Shown here in pieces: positions 51,909 through 60,905 of a stretch of DNA of 64,000 nucleotides. Source of the stretch: Novosphingobium sp. PhB165. GTDB lineage: Bacteria > Pseudomonadota > Alphaproteobacteria > Sphingomonadales > Sphingomonadaceae. The notes beneath the pieces were generated by a model. That model did no database searches, was not told where the DNA came from, and saw nothing but the letters and a program-made list of their open reading frames with translations. Location of the stretch: NCBI RefSeq assembly GCF_004341845.1, contig NZ_SLVB01000005.1, positions 1 to 64,000 of the forward strand, written 5' to 3'. The position numbers were made by a program, and so were the translations under genes. Each line of letters begins with the position of its first letter. Position 1 is the first letter of the stretch.

Positions 51909-53246
51909 ATGGCCAGTCTTGCTGCTGCTGCCGCCGGCTTGCGCCTGCTCACGCCCGATCAGCGTCATGGCCGGGTTGTGGCGGTGCGCGGTGCGCTGAT
52001 CGAGGTAGAGGGCCTTGCCGGCGCCGCCCAGATCGGCTCGCGCGTGACGTTGCAGGCGCCGGGCGGCGGCGTCGAGGCGGAAGTAACCGGGCTCGACCGC
52101 GGCATTGCCCATTGCCTGCCGTTCAGTGATCCGCAGGGCATCGCCTCGGGCGCGAAGGCCAATCTTTCCGCCAGCCAGTTCGCGCTGCGCCCCTCGGGCG
52201 AGTGGCTCGGGCGCATGATCGACGGGCTCGGCCGCCCGGTCGATGACAAGGGCCCGCTGGCGCAAGGCGCGATCCTGCGCAAGATCAAGGCCTCGCCGCC
52301 GCCCGCCTCGTCCCGCGCGCGGGTGGGGACTTGCGTGTCGACCGGGGTGCGGGCGCTCGATATCTTCGCGCCGCTCTGCAAGGGGCAGCGGCTCGGCCTG
52401 TTCGCGGGATCGGGCGTCGGCAAGTCCGTCCTGCTCTCGATGCTGGCGCGCTGGACCGAGTGTGACGTGGCGGTGATCGGCCTGATCGGCGAGCGCGGCC
52501 GCGAAGTGCAGGAATTCGTGCAAGACGATCTGGGCGAGGAAGGCCTCGCGCGCAGCGTCGTCGTCGTCGCCACCTCGGACGAGCCCGCGCTGATGCGCCG
52601 TCAGGCGGCGTGGACCACGCTCAGCGTGGCCGAGCATTTCCGCGATCAGGGGCTCAATGTGCTGTGCCTGATGGACTCGGTCACCCGCTTCGCCATGGCG
52701 CAGCGCGAGATCGGTCTGGCCAGCGGCGAGCCGCCCGCCACCAAGGGTTACACCCCCACCGTCTTCGCCGAACTGCCGCGCCTGCTGGAGCGCGCCGGGC
52801 CGGGGCTGCCGGGGCAGGGGACGATCACCGGCCTGTTCACCGTGCTGGTCGACGGCGACGATCACAACGAGCCGGTGGCCGACGCCGTGCGCGGCATTCT
52901 CGACGGGCACGTGGTCATCACCCGCCAGATCGCCGAGCGCGGCCGCTATCCGGCGATCGACGTGCTGAAGTCGGTCTCTCGCACCCTGCCGCACGCGCTG
53001 GGAGAGAACGAGAACCACTTGCGCCTCGCCGCGCGGCGCGAGCTTTCGACCTATCGCGACATGGAAGAGATGGTCCGCCTGGGCGCCTATCGCGCCGGAT
53101 CGAGTGAGGTGGTGGACCGCGCCGTGGCGCTGGCGCCGCGGATCGAGGACCTGCTCAAGCAGGGCAAGAACGAACGCGGCCATGCCGAAGAGAGCTTCGC
53201 GGCGCTCGCGGCGATCATGGAGGGCTCCGATGAAAACACCGTATGA
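51909..53246 (+). CDS. fliI: Flagellar export ATPase FliI
   Basis: A 445-residue ATPase driving the flagellar type III export apparatus. GRMIDGLGRPVDDKGPL, the Walker A loop GLFAGSGVGKSVLLSM near residue 165-180, VIGLIGERGREVQEF, and LCLMDSVTRFAMAQREIGLASGEPP including Walker B followed by GYTPTVFAELPRLLERAG are all FliI signatures; ERGRYPAIDVLKSVSR is the C-terminal block. It overlaps fliJ by 17 bases. Confidence 0.93.
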   Translation: MASLAAAAAGLRLLTPDQRHGRVVAVRGALIEVEGLAGAAQIGSRVTLQAPGGGVEAEVTGLDRGIAHCLPFSDPQGIASGAKANLSASQFALRPSGEWLGRMIDGLGRPVDDKGPLAQGAILRKIKASPPPASSRARVGTCVSTGVRALDIFAPLCKGQRLGLFAGSGVGKSVLLSMLARWTECDVAVIGLIGERGREVQEFVQDDLGEEGLARSVVVVATSDEPALMRRQAAWTTLSVAEHFRDQGLNVLCLMDSVTRFAMAQREIGLASGEPPATKGYTPTVFAELPRLLERAGPGLPGQGTITGLFTVLVDGDDHNEPVADAVRGILDGHVVITRQIAERGRYPAIDVLKSVSRTLPHALGENENHLRLAARRELSTYRDMEEMVRLGAYRAGSSEVVDRAVALAPRIEDLLKQGKNERGHAEESFAALAAIMEGSDENTV

Positions 53247-53679
53247 TGCCGCGCTGCGCGTGCAGCAGCGTGAGATCGATGAGATGAGCGTCGCCATCAG
53301 CCGCGAAGCGGGCGTGCTGGCCGCCGTCGAGCAGGCGCAGGCCGAGGCCAGCGCCGCCGTGCGCCGCGAGGCCGATCTGGCGGGCACCGACATGAGCGAA
53401 GGCCTCGGCATCCCCTCGCACGGCTATTTCGCCCGCAAGCGGGACGAACGGCGCCAGCTCACGAGCCTTCAGGCCGAACTCAGCACCCGGCTGGAAACCC
53501 TGCGTTCGGAAGCGGTCGAGGCTTTCGGCACCTTCCGCACCATCGAAAGCGCTGCCGATGCCTTCCGGCAGGAAGCCGAGCGCGTTCAGGCCAGCGCCGA
53601 GCAGGCCGGTATCGACGATCTTGCCGCAGTTGCCTTCCTCAAGGCCCAGCGCGCCATGCGCGACGGACAACGAACATGA
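53230..53679 (+). CDS. fliJ: Flagellar export chaperone FliJ-like coiled-coil protein
   Basis: A 149-residue protein almost wholly helical, with heptads through AALRVQQREIDEMSVAISRE, ERRQLTSLQAELSTRLETL and ADAFRQEAERVQASAEQA. FliJ proteins share this form more than sequence; position right after fliI is the main support. FliJ links FliI to FlhA and escorts substrates. ATG 53230 has GGAGG seven bases upstream and lies within fliI; the end overlaps the next gene by four bases. Confidence 0.75.
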   Translation: MKTPYDAALRVQQREIDEMSVAISREAGVLAAVEQAQAEASAAVRREADLAGTDMSEGLGIPSHGYFARKRDERRQLTSLQAELSTRLETLRSEAVEAFGTFRTIESAADAFRQEAERVQASAEQAGIDDLAAVAFLKAQRAMRDGQRT

Positions 53680-54716
53680 GCGATCCGGTTACGGGCTCCG
53701 CTTCACACGCTGCCGGGCAGGCGGCGGCGCAAGTGCGCGCGCTCGATCCGGCGGGCAAGGCGCGGCTGATCTACGCGCAGGCGCGCAGCGAGATGTCCGA
53801 CCGGCTCTGGCGCGCCGCGCTGGGCGATAGCGGTTCGGACAGCGCCAATGCGGATGGCGACCAGACGCGCCCTACCGACCGCCACGGCATGCCGATGAGC
53901 CTTGAGGCGCTGATCGGCCTGCTGGAAGGTGACGGCAAGACCGCACCGCAAGGGCCTTTCGCAGGCACCGTACCGATGCCGCAGCAGGGCGACGACCTCG
54001 GCGAGGGCGGCGGCAACGGCCGGCGCCGCAACGGCTCGGGCGAGGGCGACGACGGCGATGGCAGCACGCTTTCGCTCGGCCACGGCCCCAATGCGCGCTA
54101 TGCGCCCACGCTCAGCGCGGCGGCGTCGCGCACCGGGCTGCCGGCACCGGTGCTCGCCACCATCGTCCATGCCGAGGCGGCCAAGGACGGCGACGGCCGC
54201 TGGCTGCCCTATTCCCGCAATCCGCGTTCGAGCGCGGCGGGCCTCGGCCAGTTCCTCTCGGGCACCTGGGAGGGCGAGGCCGAGCGCGAAGGCACCTGGC
54301 TCCACGCCACCGCCCGCGCCAATGGCTGGTTGGACGATCGCGGCCATGTGCGCGGCGATGCCCGCGCCGAACTGCTCTCGCTACGCTACGATCCGCAAGC
54401 GGCGATCGAGACCACTGCCGACTATGCGCGCGCCAATCTCGACGGTCTGCGCCGCGCCGGCGTGCGCATCGGCGAGGGCGTCGAGGACATTGCCAAGGCC
54501 GCCTATATCGGCCATCACCTCGGCCGCGGCGACGCGGTGCGCTTCCTGACCGGCAGTCTCGATCCCGACCGTGCGCGCCGTTTGCTGGACGCTCAAATCG
54601 GCGCGGCACAGGCCAGCCGCCGCATTGCCGCAGCCGGAAGCGCCGTTGCGGCGCACCGTTCGTGGCTGCTCGATTATGTTGGACGCACTATAAAACCAGC
54701 AAATTTCGCGGCCTGA
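53676..54716 (+). CDS. Flagellar-operon lytic transglycosylase-like protein
   Basis: A protein of 346 residues. The N-terminal half (to about 130) is polar, ending in a Gly/Arg/Asp-rich linker. The C-terminal half has an SLT-like lysozyme fold: LPAPVLATIVHAEAAKDGDGRW with the catalytic-glutamate position, NPRSSAAGLGQFLSGTWEG matching the AxGLxQ block, and AAYIGHHLGRGDAVRFL. No signal peptide is seen, so export through the flagellar apparatus itself is possible. FlgJ is absent nearby, so this may be the enzyme that opens peptidoglycan for the rod. The start overlaps fliJ by four bases. Confidence 0.72.
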   Translation: MSDPVTGSASHAAGQAAAQVRALDPAGKARLIYAQARSEMSDRLWRAALGDSGSDSANADGDQTRPTDRHGMPMSLEALIGLLEGDGKTAPQGPFAGTVPMPQQGDDLGEGGGNGRRRNGSGEGDDGDGSTLSLGHGPNARYAPTLSAAASRTGLPAPVLATIVHAEAAKDGDGRWLPYSRNPRSSAAGLGQFLSGTWEGEAEREGTWLHATARANGWLDDRGHVRGDARAELLSLRYDPQAAIETTADYARANLDGLRRAGVRIGEGVEDIAKAAYIGHHLGRGDAVRFLTGSLDPDRARRLLDAQIGAAQASRRIAAAGSAVAAHRSWLLDYVGRTIKPANFAA

Positions 54717-54771
54717 CGGGCATTTTGAGCGACTGGCCGAGGACCTCGGGGCTAGTGCTTAATTTTGATAA

Positions 54772-54803
54772 AATATAGGATAAAAGATTTCTTGTTATAG
54801 GAT
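54772..54803 (-). promoter_or_regulatory. Two inverted ATCCTATA elements before the sigma-like gene
   Basis: On the minus strand ATCCTATATT (54772-54781) and ATCCTATAAC (54794-54803) are direct repeats 22 bases apart, two helical turns. They point away from the sigma-like gene whose start lies 92 bases downstream on the plus strand. No minus-strand gene is there to be served, so they may be regulatory binding sites. Confidence 0.5.
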
Positions 54804-54894
54804 TGATGACGCGTTAAGACATTGAGCACCGATTGACTGGTTGACGGACGGTTGCCGCAGGGGTGCAGCACCGTCCCGTGCTTGGGGGCTCAAC

Positions 54895-55791
54895 GTGTCT
54901 AAGATCACTATTGCACTGGAATCCGCAGTGGCCAGCGTGAAGGCCAATACAGCGCCTGAAGGGGAGGCACCGTCCGCACGGCAACGCGCCGGGGTGGATC
55001 GTGCTTTCGCGCATATCCTGCGTCTGATCGCGCCGCGTATCCGCCACTTCATCCGCCAGTACGGCCTTACCGCCCATTGGGACGATGCCGAGCAGGCCTG
55101 CGCCATCGCCGTTCACCGCGCGATCCAGGCCTACGATCCGGAAAAGGCGCAGTTTACCACGTTCGTGAACTGGCAGATCCGGGGCGAACTGCAGAGCCTG
55201 CGCTTTCGCCTGATGACCGACCAGCGCCCTTCGGCGAAGAAGGTGGAGGCGGTGACCGTCTCGCTCGACGCGATCGGCAGCGGTGAGGATGGCGAGGAGA
55301 TCTCCATCGTCGCTTCCATCGAGGACGAGGAAGCACTGGGCCGCACCGAGGCCGCCGCGTCGGACTATCTGGCGCGCGAGGCCATGCTCTCGCTCACCGA
55401 CAGTTATATCGAGCATTTGCGCAAGCTGGGCGTCGATCGCCTGCGCCGTCAGGCCCGTCCGAAGAAGGCCCGCAAGGGCACGGAAGAGGCCGAGGCGGCA
55501 GAGGGTTCCGGCGAGCGTCAGGCCCGCCGCGTCTGGCGCGCCGAGAATGCGCCGATCGATCCCGCCGATCTGGCCGAGCTGGAAGAGCGCCTGCTTCACA
55601 ATCGCATGGTGGTGGAGAACCGGTTGTTCGACCTCGTTCCCGGCGACATCTTCGAGGATGAATCCGGTCTGCTGCGCGAACGCGCGCGCCAGATCGCCAA
55701 GCGCGCCGCGCGCACGATGTGCGAACTGGCCGGGCTCGATCCCCGCTTCGCGATGATGGCGGAATACGGGCGCCTGCTCTGCGCGCACTGA
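54895..55791 (+). CDS. Sigma-70-like factor with region 2 only recognisable
   Basis: A 298-residue protein. Residues about 36-106 match sigma-70 region 2: FAHILRLIAPRIRHFIRQYG, DDAEQACAIAVHRAIQAYDP in place of the core-binding helix, and FTTFVNWQIRGELQSLRFRL as the -10-recognition helix. After that there is a long acidic and basic stretch (about 115-220, including RRQARPKKARKG) and a helical C-terminus; no helix-turn-helix of region 4 is visible. GTG 54895 follows GGGGG. It lies at the end of the flagellar cluster. I infer a flagellar transcription factor reading -10-type elements, perhaps those described here; FliA itself would look different. Confidence 0.65.
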   Translation: MSKITIALESAVASVKANTAPEGEAPSARQRAGVDRAFAHILRLIAPRIRHFIRQYGLTAHWDDAEQACAIAVHRAIQAYDPEKAQFTTFVNWQIRGELQSLRFRLMTDQRPSAKKVEAVTVSLDAIGSGEDGEEISIVASIEDEEALGRTEAAASDYLAREAMLSLTDSYIEHLRKLGVDRLRRQARPKKARKGTEEAEAAEGSGERQARRVWRAENAPIDPADLAELEERLLHNRMVVENRLFDLVPGDIFEDESGLLRERARQIAKRAARTMCELAGLDPRFAMMAEYGRLLCAH

Positions 55792-55826
55792 CCTGCCGGG
55801 CGGGGCGTTGGGCCCGCCCGATCGCA

Positions 55827-55895
55827 GGCATCTGCAAAAACGATTGGGGAGGAGGTGCCTTGCGTGCCTCCTCCCCAATCGTTTTTGCAGATGCC
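55827..55895 (+). terminator. Perfect 29-bp hairpin after the sigma-like gene
   Basis: The 29 bases from 55827 to 55855 (starting GGCATCTGCAAAAACG) are fully complementary to 55867-55895 (ending CGTTTTTGCAGATGCC), with an 11-base loop. Such a long mismatch-free stem containing an internal A5/T5 block is unusual for a simple terminator. It may end the sigma-like transcript or be a small palindromic element. Confidence 0.7.
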
Positions 55896-56024
55896 GCTTC
55901 GCCCCGCCGAATTTTAACGAAGACCCGCGCACTTGGGGCCCAATCGGTGCTAGATTGTGGTTAGCCCGGCGTAACCCTGCAAACAGCAGGGCGCCGGAAG
56001 CCAGTGAGGGAGCTTTCCAAGACC

Positions 56025-57485
56025 ATGAACCGTCTATCGGGCCGTCAGGCCCTCGCCCACGGGACAACCCAGGCGACCGTTCCTGTTGCGGCTGCGCGTG
56101 CCGCACGCCGTATCGCGCAAGGAACAGGGACTTTGATCGGCGCGGCGGCGCTGTTGGCCGGATTGTCCGGCACCGCGCATGCCGATGACGGTCTGCTGAA
56201 GCAGGCGGTCGGCGGGCCAGACGGCCTCACCATCACCGGCGGCGTGCGCGCGCGTGTCGAGGGGATCGACGGGCAGTTCCGGCCGGACAAGGCGAAGGAC
56301 GACGTGATGTTCTCGCTGAAGACCACGCTGCTGGTCGACTACGACGGCGGCCCCTTCCGCATCGGCGGCGAACTGTGGGATGCGCGCGCCTATGGCCAGC
56401 ACCACGATTCCTCGGCGGGCACCACCGAAGTCAATGCGATGGAGCTGGTGCAGGCCTATGTCGGGCTCGATTTCAAGACCGGCGACAAGAGCGAGGCCAG
56501 GCTGACTGCCGGGCGCTTCACCATGAACATCGGTTCGCGCCGCCTTGTCGCCCGGCAGCAGTTCCGCAACTCCACCAATGCCTATACCGGCGTGAACTTC
56601 GTGTGGAAGGACAGCAAGGGCGACCAGCTGATCGCGCTCTGGTCGATGCCGCAGCAGCGCCTGCCCGACGATGCCGAGGGCATTCGCGACAACAAGGTGG
56701 TGTGGGACCGGGAGAGCACGGACCTGCAACTCTGGGGCGCGCATCTCACCAAGGCCGGGATCTTCGGCGGCGTCATGGAAGTCTACGGTTTCGGCCTGGA
56801 CGAGCGGGACAGCCCCGATGTGCTGACCAAGAACCGCCACCTGTTCACGCCCGGCATGCGCCTCTATCGCAAGCCCAAGGCGGGGCAGATCGACTGGGAT
56901 CTGGAAGGCGCCTACCAGATGGGCTCGACCCGCCTGACGACTTCGGCGAGTGACATGAAGGACGTGAGCGTCTCGGCTTACATGATCCATGCCGAGGCCG
57001 GGCAGACCTTCAAGAGCAGCTGGCAGCCGCGCCTCTCGCTCGATTTCGATATCGCCAGCGGCGATCAGGCCGGGTCGAAGCGCTACAACCGCTTCGATAC
57101 GCTCTACGGCGCGCGCCGCTTCGACTTCGGGCCGACGGGGCTTTATGGCCCGGTCGGGCGCTCCAACCTGCTTTCGGGCGGCGTGCGGGCGGAAGCCAAG
57201 CCGGACAAGAAGTCGGACGTGATGTTCATGTACCGCGCGCTGTGGCTTGCCTCGCGCACGGACAGCTTCGCCTCGACCAGCGTCAAGGATGGCAAGGGCA
57301 ACAGCGGCCGGTTCGCGGGTAACCAGTTCGAACTGCGCTATCGCCGCACGCTGGTGCCGAACGTGCTGCATTTCGACACTGGCGTGGCCTATCTCGACAA
57401 GGGCCGGTTCCTGACGGAAGCGCCTAACGCGCCGCAGACGGGCGATACGAAGTACGGCTACTTCGACATGTATTTCGATTTTTGA
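56025..57485 (+). CDS. Alginate-export-family outer-membrane porin
   Basis: A protein of 486 residues with a long N-terminal segment leading to a signal peptide (GTLIGAAALLAGLSGTAHA) and a mature beta-barrel of AlgE/alginate_exp type: LTITGGVRARVEGIDGQF, LLVDYDGGPFRIGGELWDARAYG, AGRFTMNIGSRRLVARQQFRN, and the terminal FDMYFDF for outer-membrane insertion. Relatives move anionic oligosaccharides or aromatic compounds; substrate here is unknown. ATG 56025 has GAGGGAG about 12 bases upstream, GTG 56004 is possible. It converges on a FixL/FixJ-like pair. Confidence 0.78.
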   Translation: MNRLSGRQALAHGTTQATVPVAAARAARRIAQGTGTLIGAAALLAGLSGTAHADDGLLKQAVGGPDGLTITGGVRARVEGIDGQFRPDKAKDDVMFSLKTTLLVDYDGGPFRIGGELWDARAYGQHHDSSAGTTEVNAMELVQAYVGLDFKTGDKSEARLTAGRFTMNIGSRRLVARQQFRNSTNAYTGVNFVWKDSKGDQLIALWSMPQQRLPDDAEGIRDNKVVWDRESTDLQLWGAHLTKAGIFGGVMEVYGFGLDERDSPDVLTKNRHLFTPGMRLYRKPKAGQIDWDLEGAYQMGSTRLTTSASDMKDVSVSAYMIHAEAGQTFKSSWQPRLSLDFDIASGDQAGSKRYNRFDTLYGARRFDFGPTGLYGPVGRSNLLSGGVRAEAKPDKKSDVMFMYRALWLASRTDSFASTSVKDGKGNSGRFAGNQFELRYRRTLVPNVLHFDTGVAYLDKGRFLTEAPNAPQTGDTKYGYFDMYFDF

Positions 57486-57522
57486 GGACGGTTTTGAGGT
57501 CTGGTCCGTTGCGGGCCGGACC

Positions 57523-58143
57523 TCAGTCCATCGGCACCAATCCGGCCGAGAAAGCAATGCGCAGCGCTTCGGACAGGCTGCGCACGCCCAGCTTTTCCAT
57601 CAGCTTGGCGCGATAGATCTCCACCGTGCGCGGGCTGATGTCGAGATCGTGCGCGATCACCTTGTTCGACTGCCCATCGATCAATCCCATCAGCACGTCG
57701 TGCTCACGCGGCGAAAGCTGTTCGAGCATGGCAATCGCCTGCTCCTTGCGCTGCGCGGCGGCGCGCGAGGCGGCCTGATGCGAAAAGGCGGATTCCAGCG
57801 CGGCGATCAGCTTGAGGTGGTCGCAGGGCTTCTCGATAAAGTCGGCCGCGCCGAACTTCATCGCCTGCACCGCGACTGAAACGTCGCCTTCTCCCGTCAG
57901 CACGATCGGCACGAAGCGCGAAGGCGCATCGCCGATGGCGGAGAGAACCTGCAGGCCGGGCGTGCCGGGCATGTGCAGGTCCAGCAGCAGGCATCCGGGT
58001 TCGAGCGTGGGCGCGGCTTCCAGAAACGCGTCGCCCGATTCAAAGCACATGATGCGGCTGTCGACGATCAGCGAGAGCAGGTACTCCAGCGAAGTCCGCA
58101 CTGCATAGTCGTCGTCGACGATATAGATCCGGCGCACGGTCAT
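57523..58143 (-). CDS. FixJ/NarL-type response regulator
   Basis: A 206-residue two-domain regulator. The receiver is at about 1-125, with IYIVDDDYAVR (acidic pocket), CLLLDLHMPG (phospho-Asp), VLTGEGDV (Thr) and FIEKPC (Lys). The LuxR-type HTH is at about 140-200 (LSPREHDVLMGLIDGQSNKVIAHDLDISPRTVEIYRAKLMEKLG). YLLSLIVDS and MPGTPGLQVL are typical of FixJ-like proteins. Its start overlaps the kinase stop by four bases, so the two form a cognate pair. Confidence 0.9.
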   Translation of the reverse strand: MTVRRIYIVDDDYAVRTSLEYLLSLIVDSRIMCFESGDAFLEAAPTLEPGCLLLDLHMPGTPGLQVLSAIGDAPSRFVPIVLTGEGDVSVAVQAMKFGAADFIEKPCDHLKLIAALESAFSHQAASRAAAQRKEQAIAMLEQLSPREHDVLMGLIDGQSNKVIAHDLDISPRTVEIYRAKLMEKLGVRSLSEALRIAFSAGLVPMD

Positions 58144-60905
58144 CCGGCCTTCAGCTCCTGCTCGCAGTATGTCGGCAGCGTAAATTCGATGGCCGCGCCG
58201 CCGCCCTCGATGTTGCGGAGCGACAGGCTGCCGCCATGCGTCTCGACGATACGGCGGCAGATCGAGAGGCCCAGGCCCATGCCGTTGGTCTTGGTCGAGC
58301 TGAACGCCTCGAACGGGCGGTTGATGACCTGTTCGGGGAAGCCGGGCCCGTTATCGATGACGCGGATCATGATCTGGCCCTCGCCCGGCGTGAGCGTGGT
58401 AATGGTCACCGCGGGCGTGGAGACGTCGTGCGCCTCAAGCGCGTCGAACGCATTGTTGATGAGGTTCACCAGGACCTGCTGGACGTGGATGCGGTCCGCC
58501 AGGATCAGCGGCGAGGTGCCGCAGGGCCGGTATTCGAGCAGCACCCCGGGCGCCCGGCTGCGCGAGCGCGCAAGCTGGAGCGTATCGGCAATCACATCGT
58601 CGAGCGGCTCGGCGCGGATGTCCAATTCGCCCTTGGAGACGAAGGCGCGCATGCGGCGGATGATGTCGCCCGCGCGCAGCACTTCCTGACTGGCGAGGCG
58701 CAGCAGGCGGCGGAGCTGGTCCGGGCGCCAGTCGCGCTGCAATTGCAGTTCGATGGCGCCAAGGAAGTTCGAGGTGGCGGTGAGCGGCTGGTTCAGCTCG
58801 TGCGCCAGCTCCGCGCCCATCTCGCCCATGGCGCTGACGCGCGAGGCGTGGAGGAACTGTTCGCGCAGTTCGTGGATGCGCGCCTCGGTATCGAGTTGCT
58901 CGCGCAAGTTGCGCACGAAGGCGATCGAGATCTGCTCGTTGCCGACATTGGCGGCACCCACGGCCAGTTCGACCGGGACCTGATTGCCCGAACGGTCGAG
59001 CCCGGCGGTAATGCGCGTGCGCGTCGGGCGGCCCTGCCAGCGTTCGGCCGCATTGGGCTGAGCGGGCGTGCGCGTGGGCGCGTGCTGCACTTTGTCCGCT
59101 CCGGCAGCCGGTTCGATTTCGGCGACCGGCTGGAAGTACTGCGGCAGCACCACGCGCACGTCCTCGCCCAGAACTTCGTGCGCGGCATAGCCGAACAGCG
59201 CCTCGGCCGTGGCGGAGAAGCTGCGGACATGGCCATGCTCGTCGATGGTGATCATCGCTTCGGGCACGGTTTCAAGGATCGAGCGCAGTTCGGATTCGCG
59301 CGATTCCAGCATTTCGGCGCGCTGCTCGCGCTCGGTCGAATCCATCACGATGCCGATCACGCCGATCCCGCCGGAGCCGGGATCGCGGTGGACCAGCACG
59401 GTGCCCTCGATGACATGCGGCTGGTCTGGGCGGCGCGACTGGAGGCGGAAGGCGTAGCGGCCGGGCTGCCACGTGTCGGGCGGCGCAACCTCGCGCGTGA
59501 ACGCATCGCCCAGATGCGCGCGCCACTGCTCCATCCCGCCCGTGAAAACACCCGGAACAAGCCCGAACAGCGTTTCCGCCTGGCCGTGGAAGCAGAACCG
59601 GTCCGTATCGCTGGACCATTCGAAAATGCCGAGGCCGTGGAGATCAACGGCCAGTGACAGGCGGGCCTCGCTCGCCAGCATGGCCTGTTCGGCCTGCTGG
59701 CGCGCGGTGACGTCGGTCATCGAGAGCACCATCATCGGCGGCAGGTCGCTGCGCGGCTGCACGATCTGGCGGGTCTCGAACACGCGCAGGCGGGTGCCGT
59801 CGCTGCGCAGTTCGGTCAGTTCGGTCTCCTGCAGCGCGGCGGGGTGCGTGCGCAGGTAGTCGCGCCCGGTGACTTTCACCGCGCCGGTCAGTTCGTGCTT
59901 GTTGAGCCCGATCGCCTGTTCGGCGGTCCAGCCGTAGAGCCGCGTGCAACCGTCCGACCAGCGCAGCACGCGCCCTTCGAGGTCGGTGATGGCGATAGGG
60001 GCGGAATCGAGCGCGGCATCGATGGCCCAGCGCGCGCTGCTCTCGCGGCCGATGCGCAGCCACGCCCAGGCGATCACCGCGCAGGAGGCCGTCACTTGCA
60101 GCGCGGCCAGGAAGATCACCACTGCCTCGGGCGCGAGCGCGGTATGCTTGTGGGCCCAGAACTGGGTGAGCGCCGAGACGACCGGCAGGATGACCGACAG
60201 CCCCAGCGTCCATTGCAGCGTGGAGGCGCCGAACCCGCAGGCCGGTTTGCGCGGCCAGGCATATTCGCGGCGCATCAGCACGATGGCGATGGCCAGCAGG
60301 CAGACCGAAAGCATCGTCGGCACCGACATCAGCGCGTGGCGGGTCGCTTCGTCCGGCCGGCTGACGCCGGTGGGCAGGAGGCTGCCGGAGATCGCCGCGA
60401 TCGCGATGGAGACGCAGGCGAATGTCACGGTCGCGCGGCGCATCATCTGGCGCGGCGAGGCGACCGAGAACGTGGCAAGGCTGAGCAGCAGCAGGGCGAT
60501 GGCGGGCAGTACGCCCGGCCGGCCCGGCGACGGACGCAGCTGCGCGACGACGGCATCGGGAAACAGCAGCGTGTCTATCCCGAGGGCGCGTCCGCAGGCT
60601 TCTTCGACGAGCGCGATCACGCCGACGAGCATGGGAAGCAGCAGAATGACAAGGGCAGCACTACGCCTGCCGCGCGCGGTTGCCCACACGGCCATGCCGA
60701 TCGCCATGCAGGATACCGCGGTAAGCGGCTGCATGAGATAGCCGGTGGCGGGCTGTCCCGTCAGGCTGAGGTTCCCCGAGAACCAGCCCATCAGAACGAC
60801 CATGCCGATGATTTGCGCCACCGCGACAAGGGCAGGCACAGCCGGTGCCAACGTGGCAGGAGGCGACCCGCTCCAGCGCGGCGGAGGAGGATTCAGTTCC
60901 TGCAT
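58140..60905 (-). CDS. Multi-PAS membrane sensor histidine kinase (FixL-like)
   Basis: A 921-residue kinase. Residues 1 to about 290 hold eight or so membrane helices. Then come three PAS-like domains at about 300-420 (ITDLEGRVLRWSDGCTRLYGW), 430-545 (LDLHGLGIFEWSSDTDRF) and 550-680 (EAMITIDEHGHVRSFSATAEALFGY). The HisKA is at about 690-755 with MGAELAHELNQPLTA carrying the phospho-His, and the HATPase carries VLVNLINNAFDAL (N box), IDNGPGFP (G1) and NGMGLGLSI (G2). The third PAS resembles that of FixL, but heme binding cannot be read from sequence. No reason ties it to motility except position. Confidence 0.88.
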   Translation of the reverse strand: MQELNPPPPRWSGSPPATLAPAVPALVAVAQIIGMVVLMGWFSGNLSLTGQPATGYLMQPLTAVSCMAIGMAVWATARGRRSAALVILLLPMLVGVIALVEEACGRALGIDTLLFPDAVVAQLRPSPGRPGVLPAIALLLLSLATFSVASPRQMMRRATVTFACVSIAIAAISGSLLPTGVSRPDEATRHALMSVPTMLSVCLLAIAIVLMRREYAWPRKPACGFGASTLQWTLGLSVILPVVSALTQFWAHKHTALAPEAVVIFLAALQVTASCAVIAWAWLRIGRESSARWAIDAALDSAPIAITDLEGRVLRWSDGCTRLYGWTAEQAIGLNKHELTGAVKVTGRDYLRTHPAALQETELTELRSDGTRLRVFETRQIVQPRSDLPPMMVLSMTDVTARQQAEQAMLASEARLSLAVDLHGLGIFEWSSDTDRFCFHGQAETLFGLVPGVFTGGMEQWRAHLGDAFTREVAPPDTWQPGRYAFRLQSRRPDQPHVIEGTVLVHRDPGSGGIGVIGIVMDSTEREQRAEMLESRESELRSILETVPEAMITIDEHGHVRSFSATAEALFGYAAHEVLGEDVRVVLPQYFQPVAEIEPAAGADKVQHAPTRTPAQPNAAERWQGRPTRTRITAGLDRSGNQVPVELAVGAANVGNEQISIAFVRNLREQLDTEARIHELREQFLHASRVSAMGEMGAELAHELNQPLTATSNFLGAIELQLQRDWRPDQLRRLLRLASQEVLRAGDIIRRMRAFVSKGELDIRAEPLDDVIADTLQLARSRSRAPGVLLEYRPCGTSPLILADRIHVQQVLVNLINNAFDALEAHDVSTPAVTITTLTPGEGQIMIRVIDNGPGFPEQVINRPFEAFSSTKTNGMGLGLSICRRIVETHGGSLSLRNIEGGGAAIEFTLPTYCEQELKAG

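Noticed and set aside
54895..55791. Naming the sigma-like gene fliA
   Set aside because: Region 4 and the FliA-specific blocks are not visible, and the elements found do not look like sigma-28 promoters.
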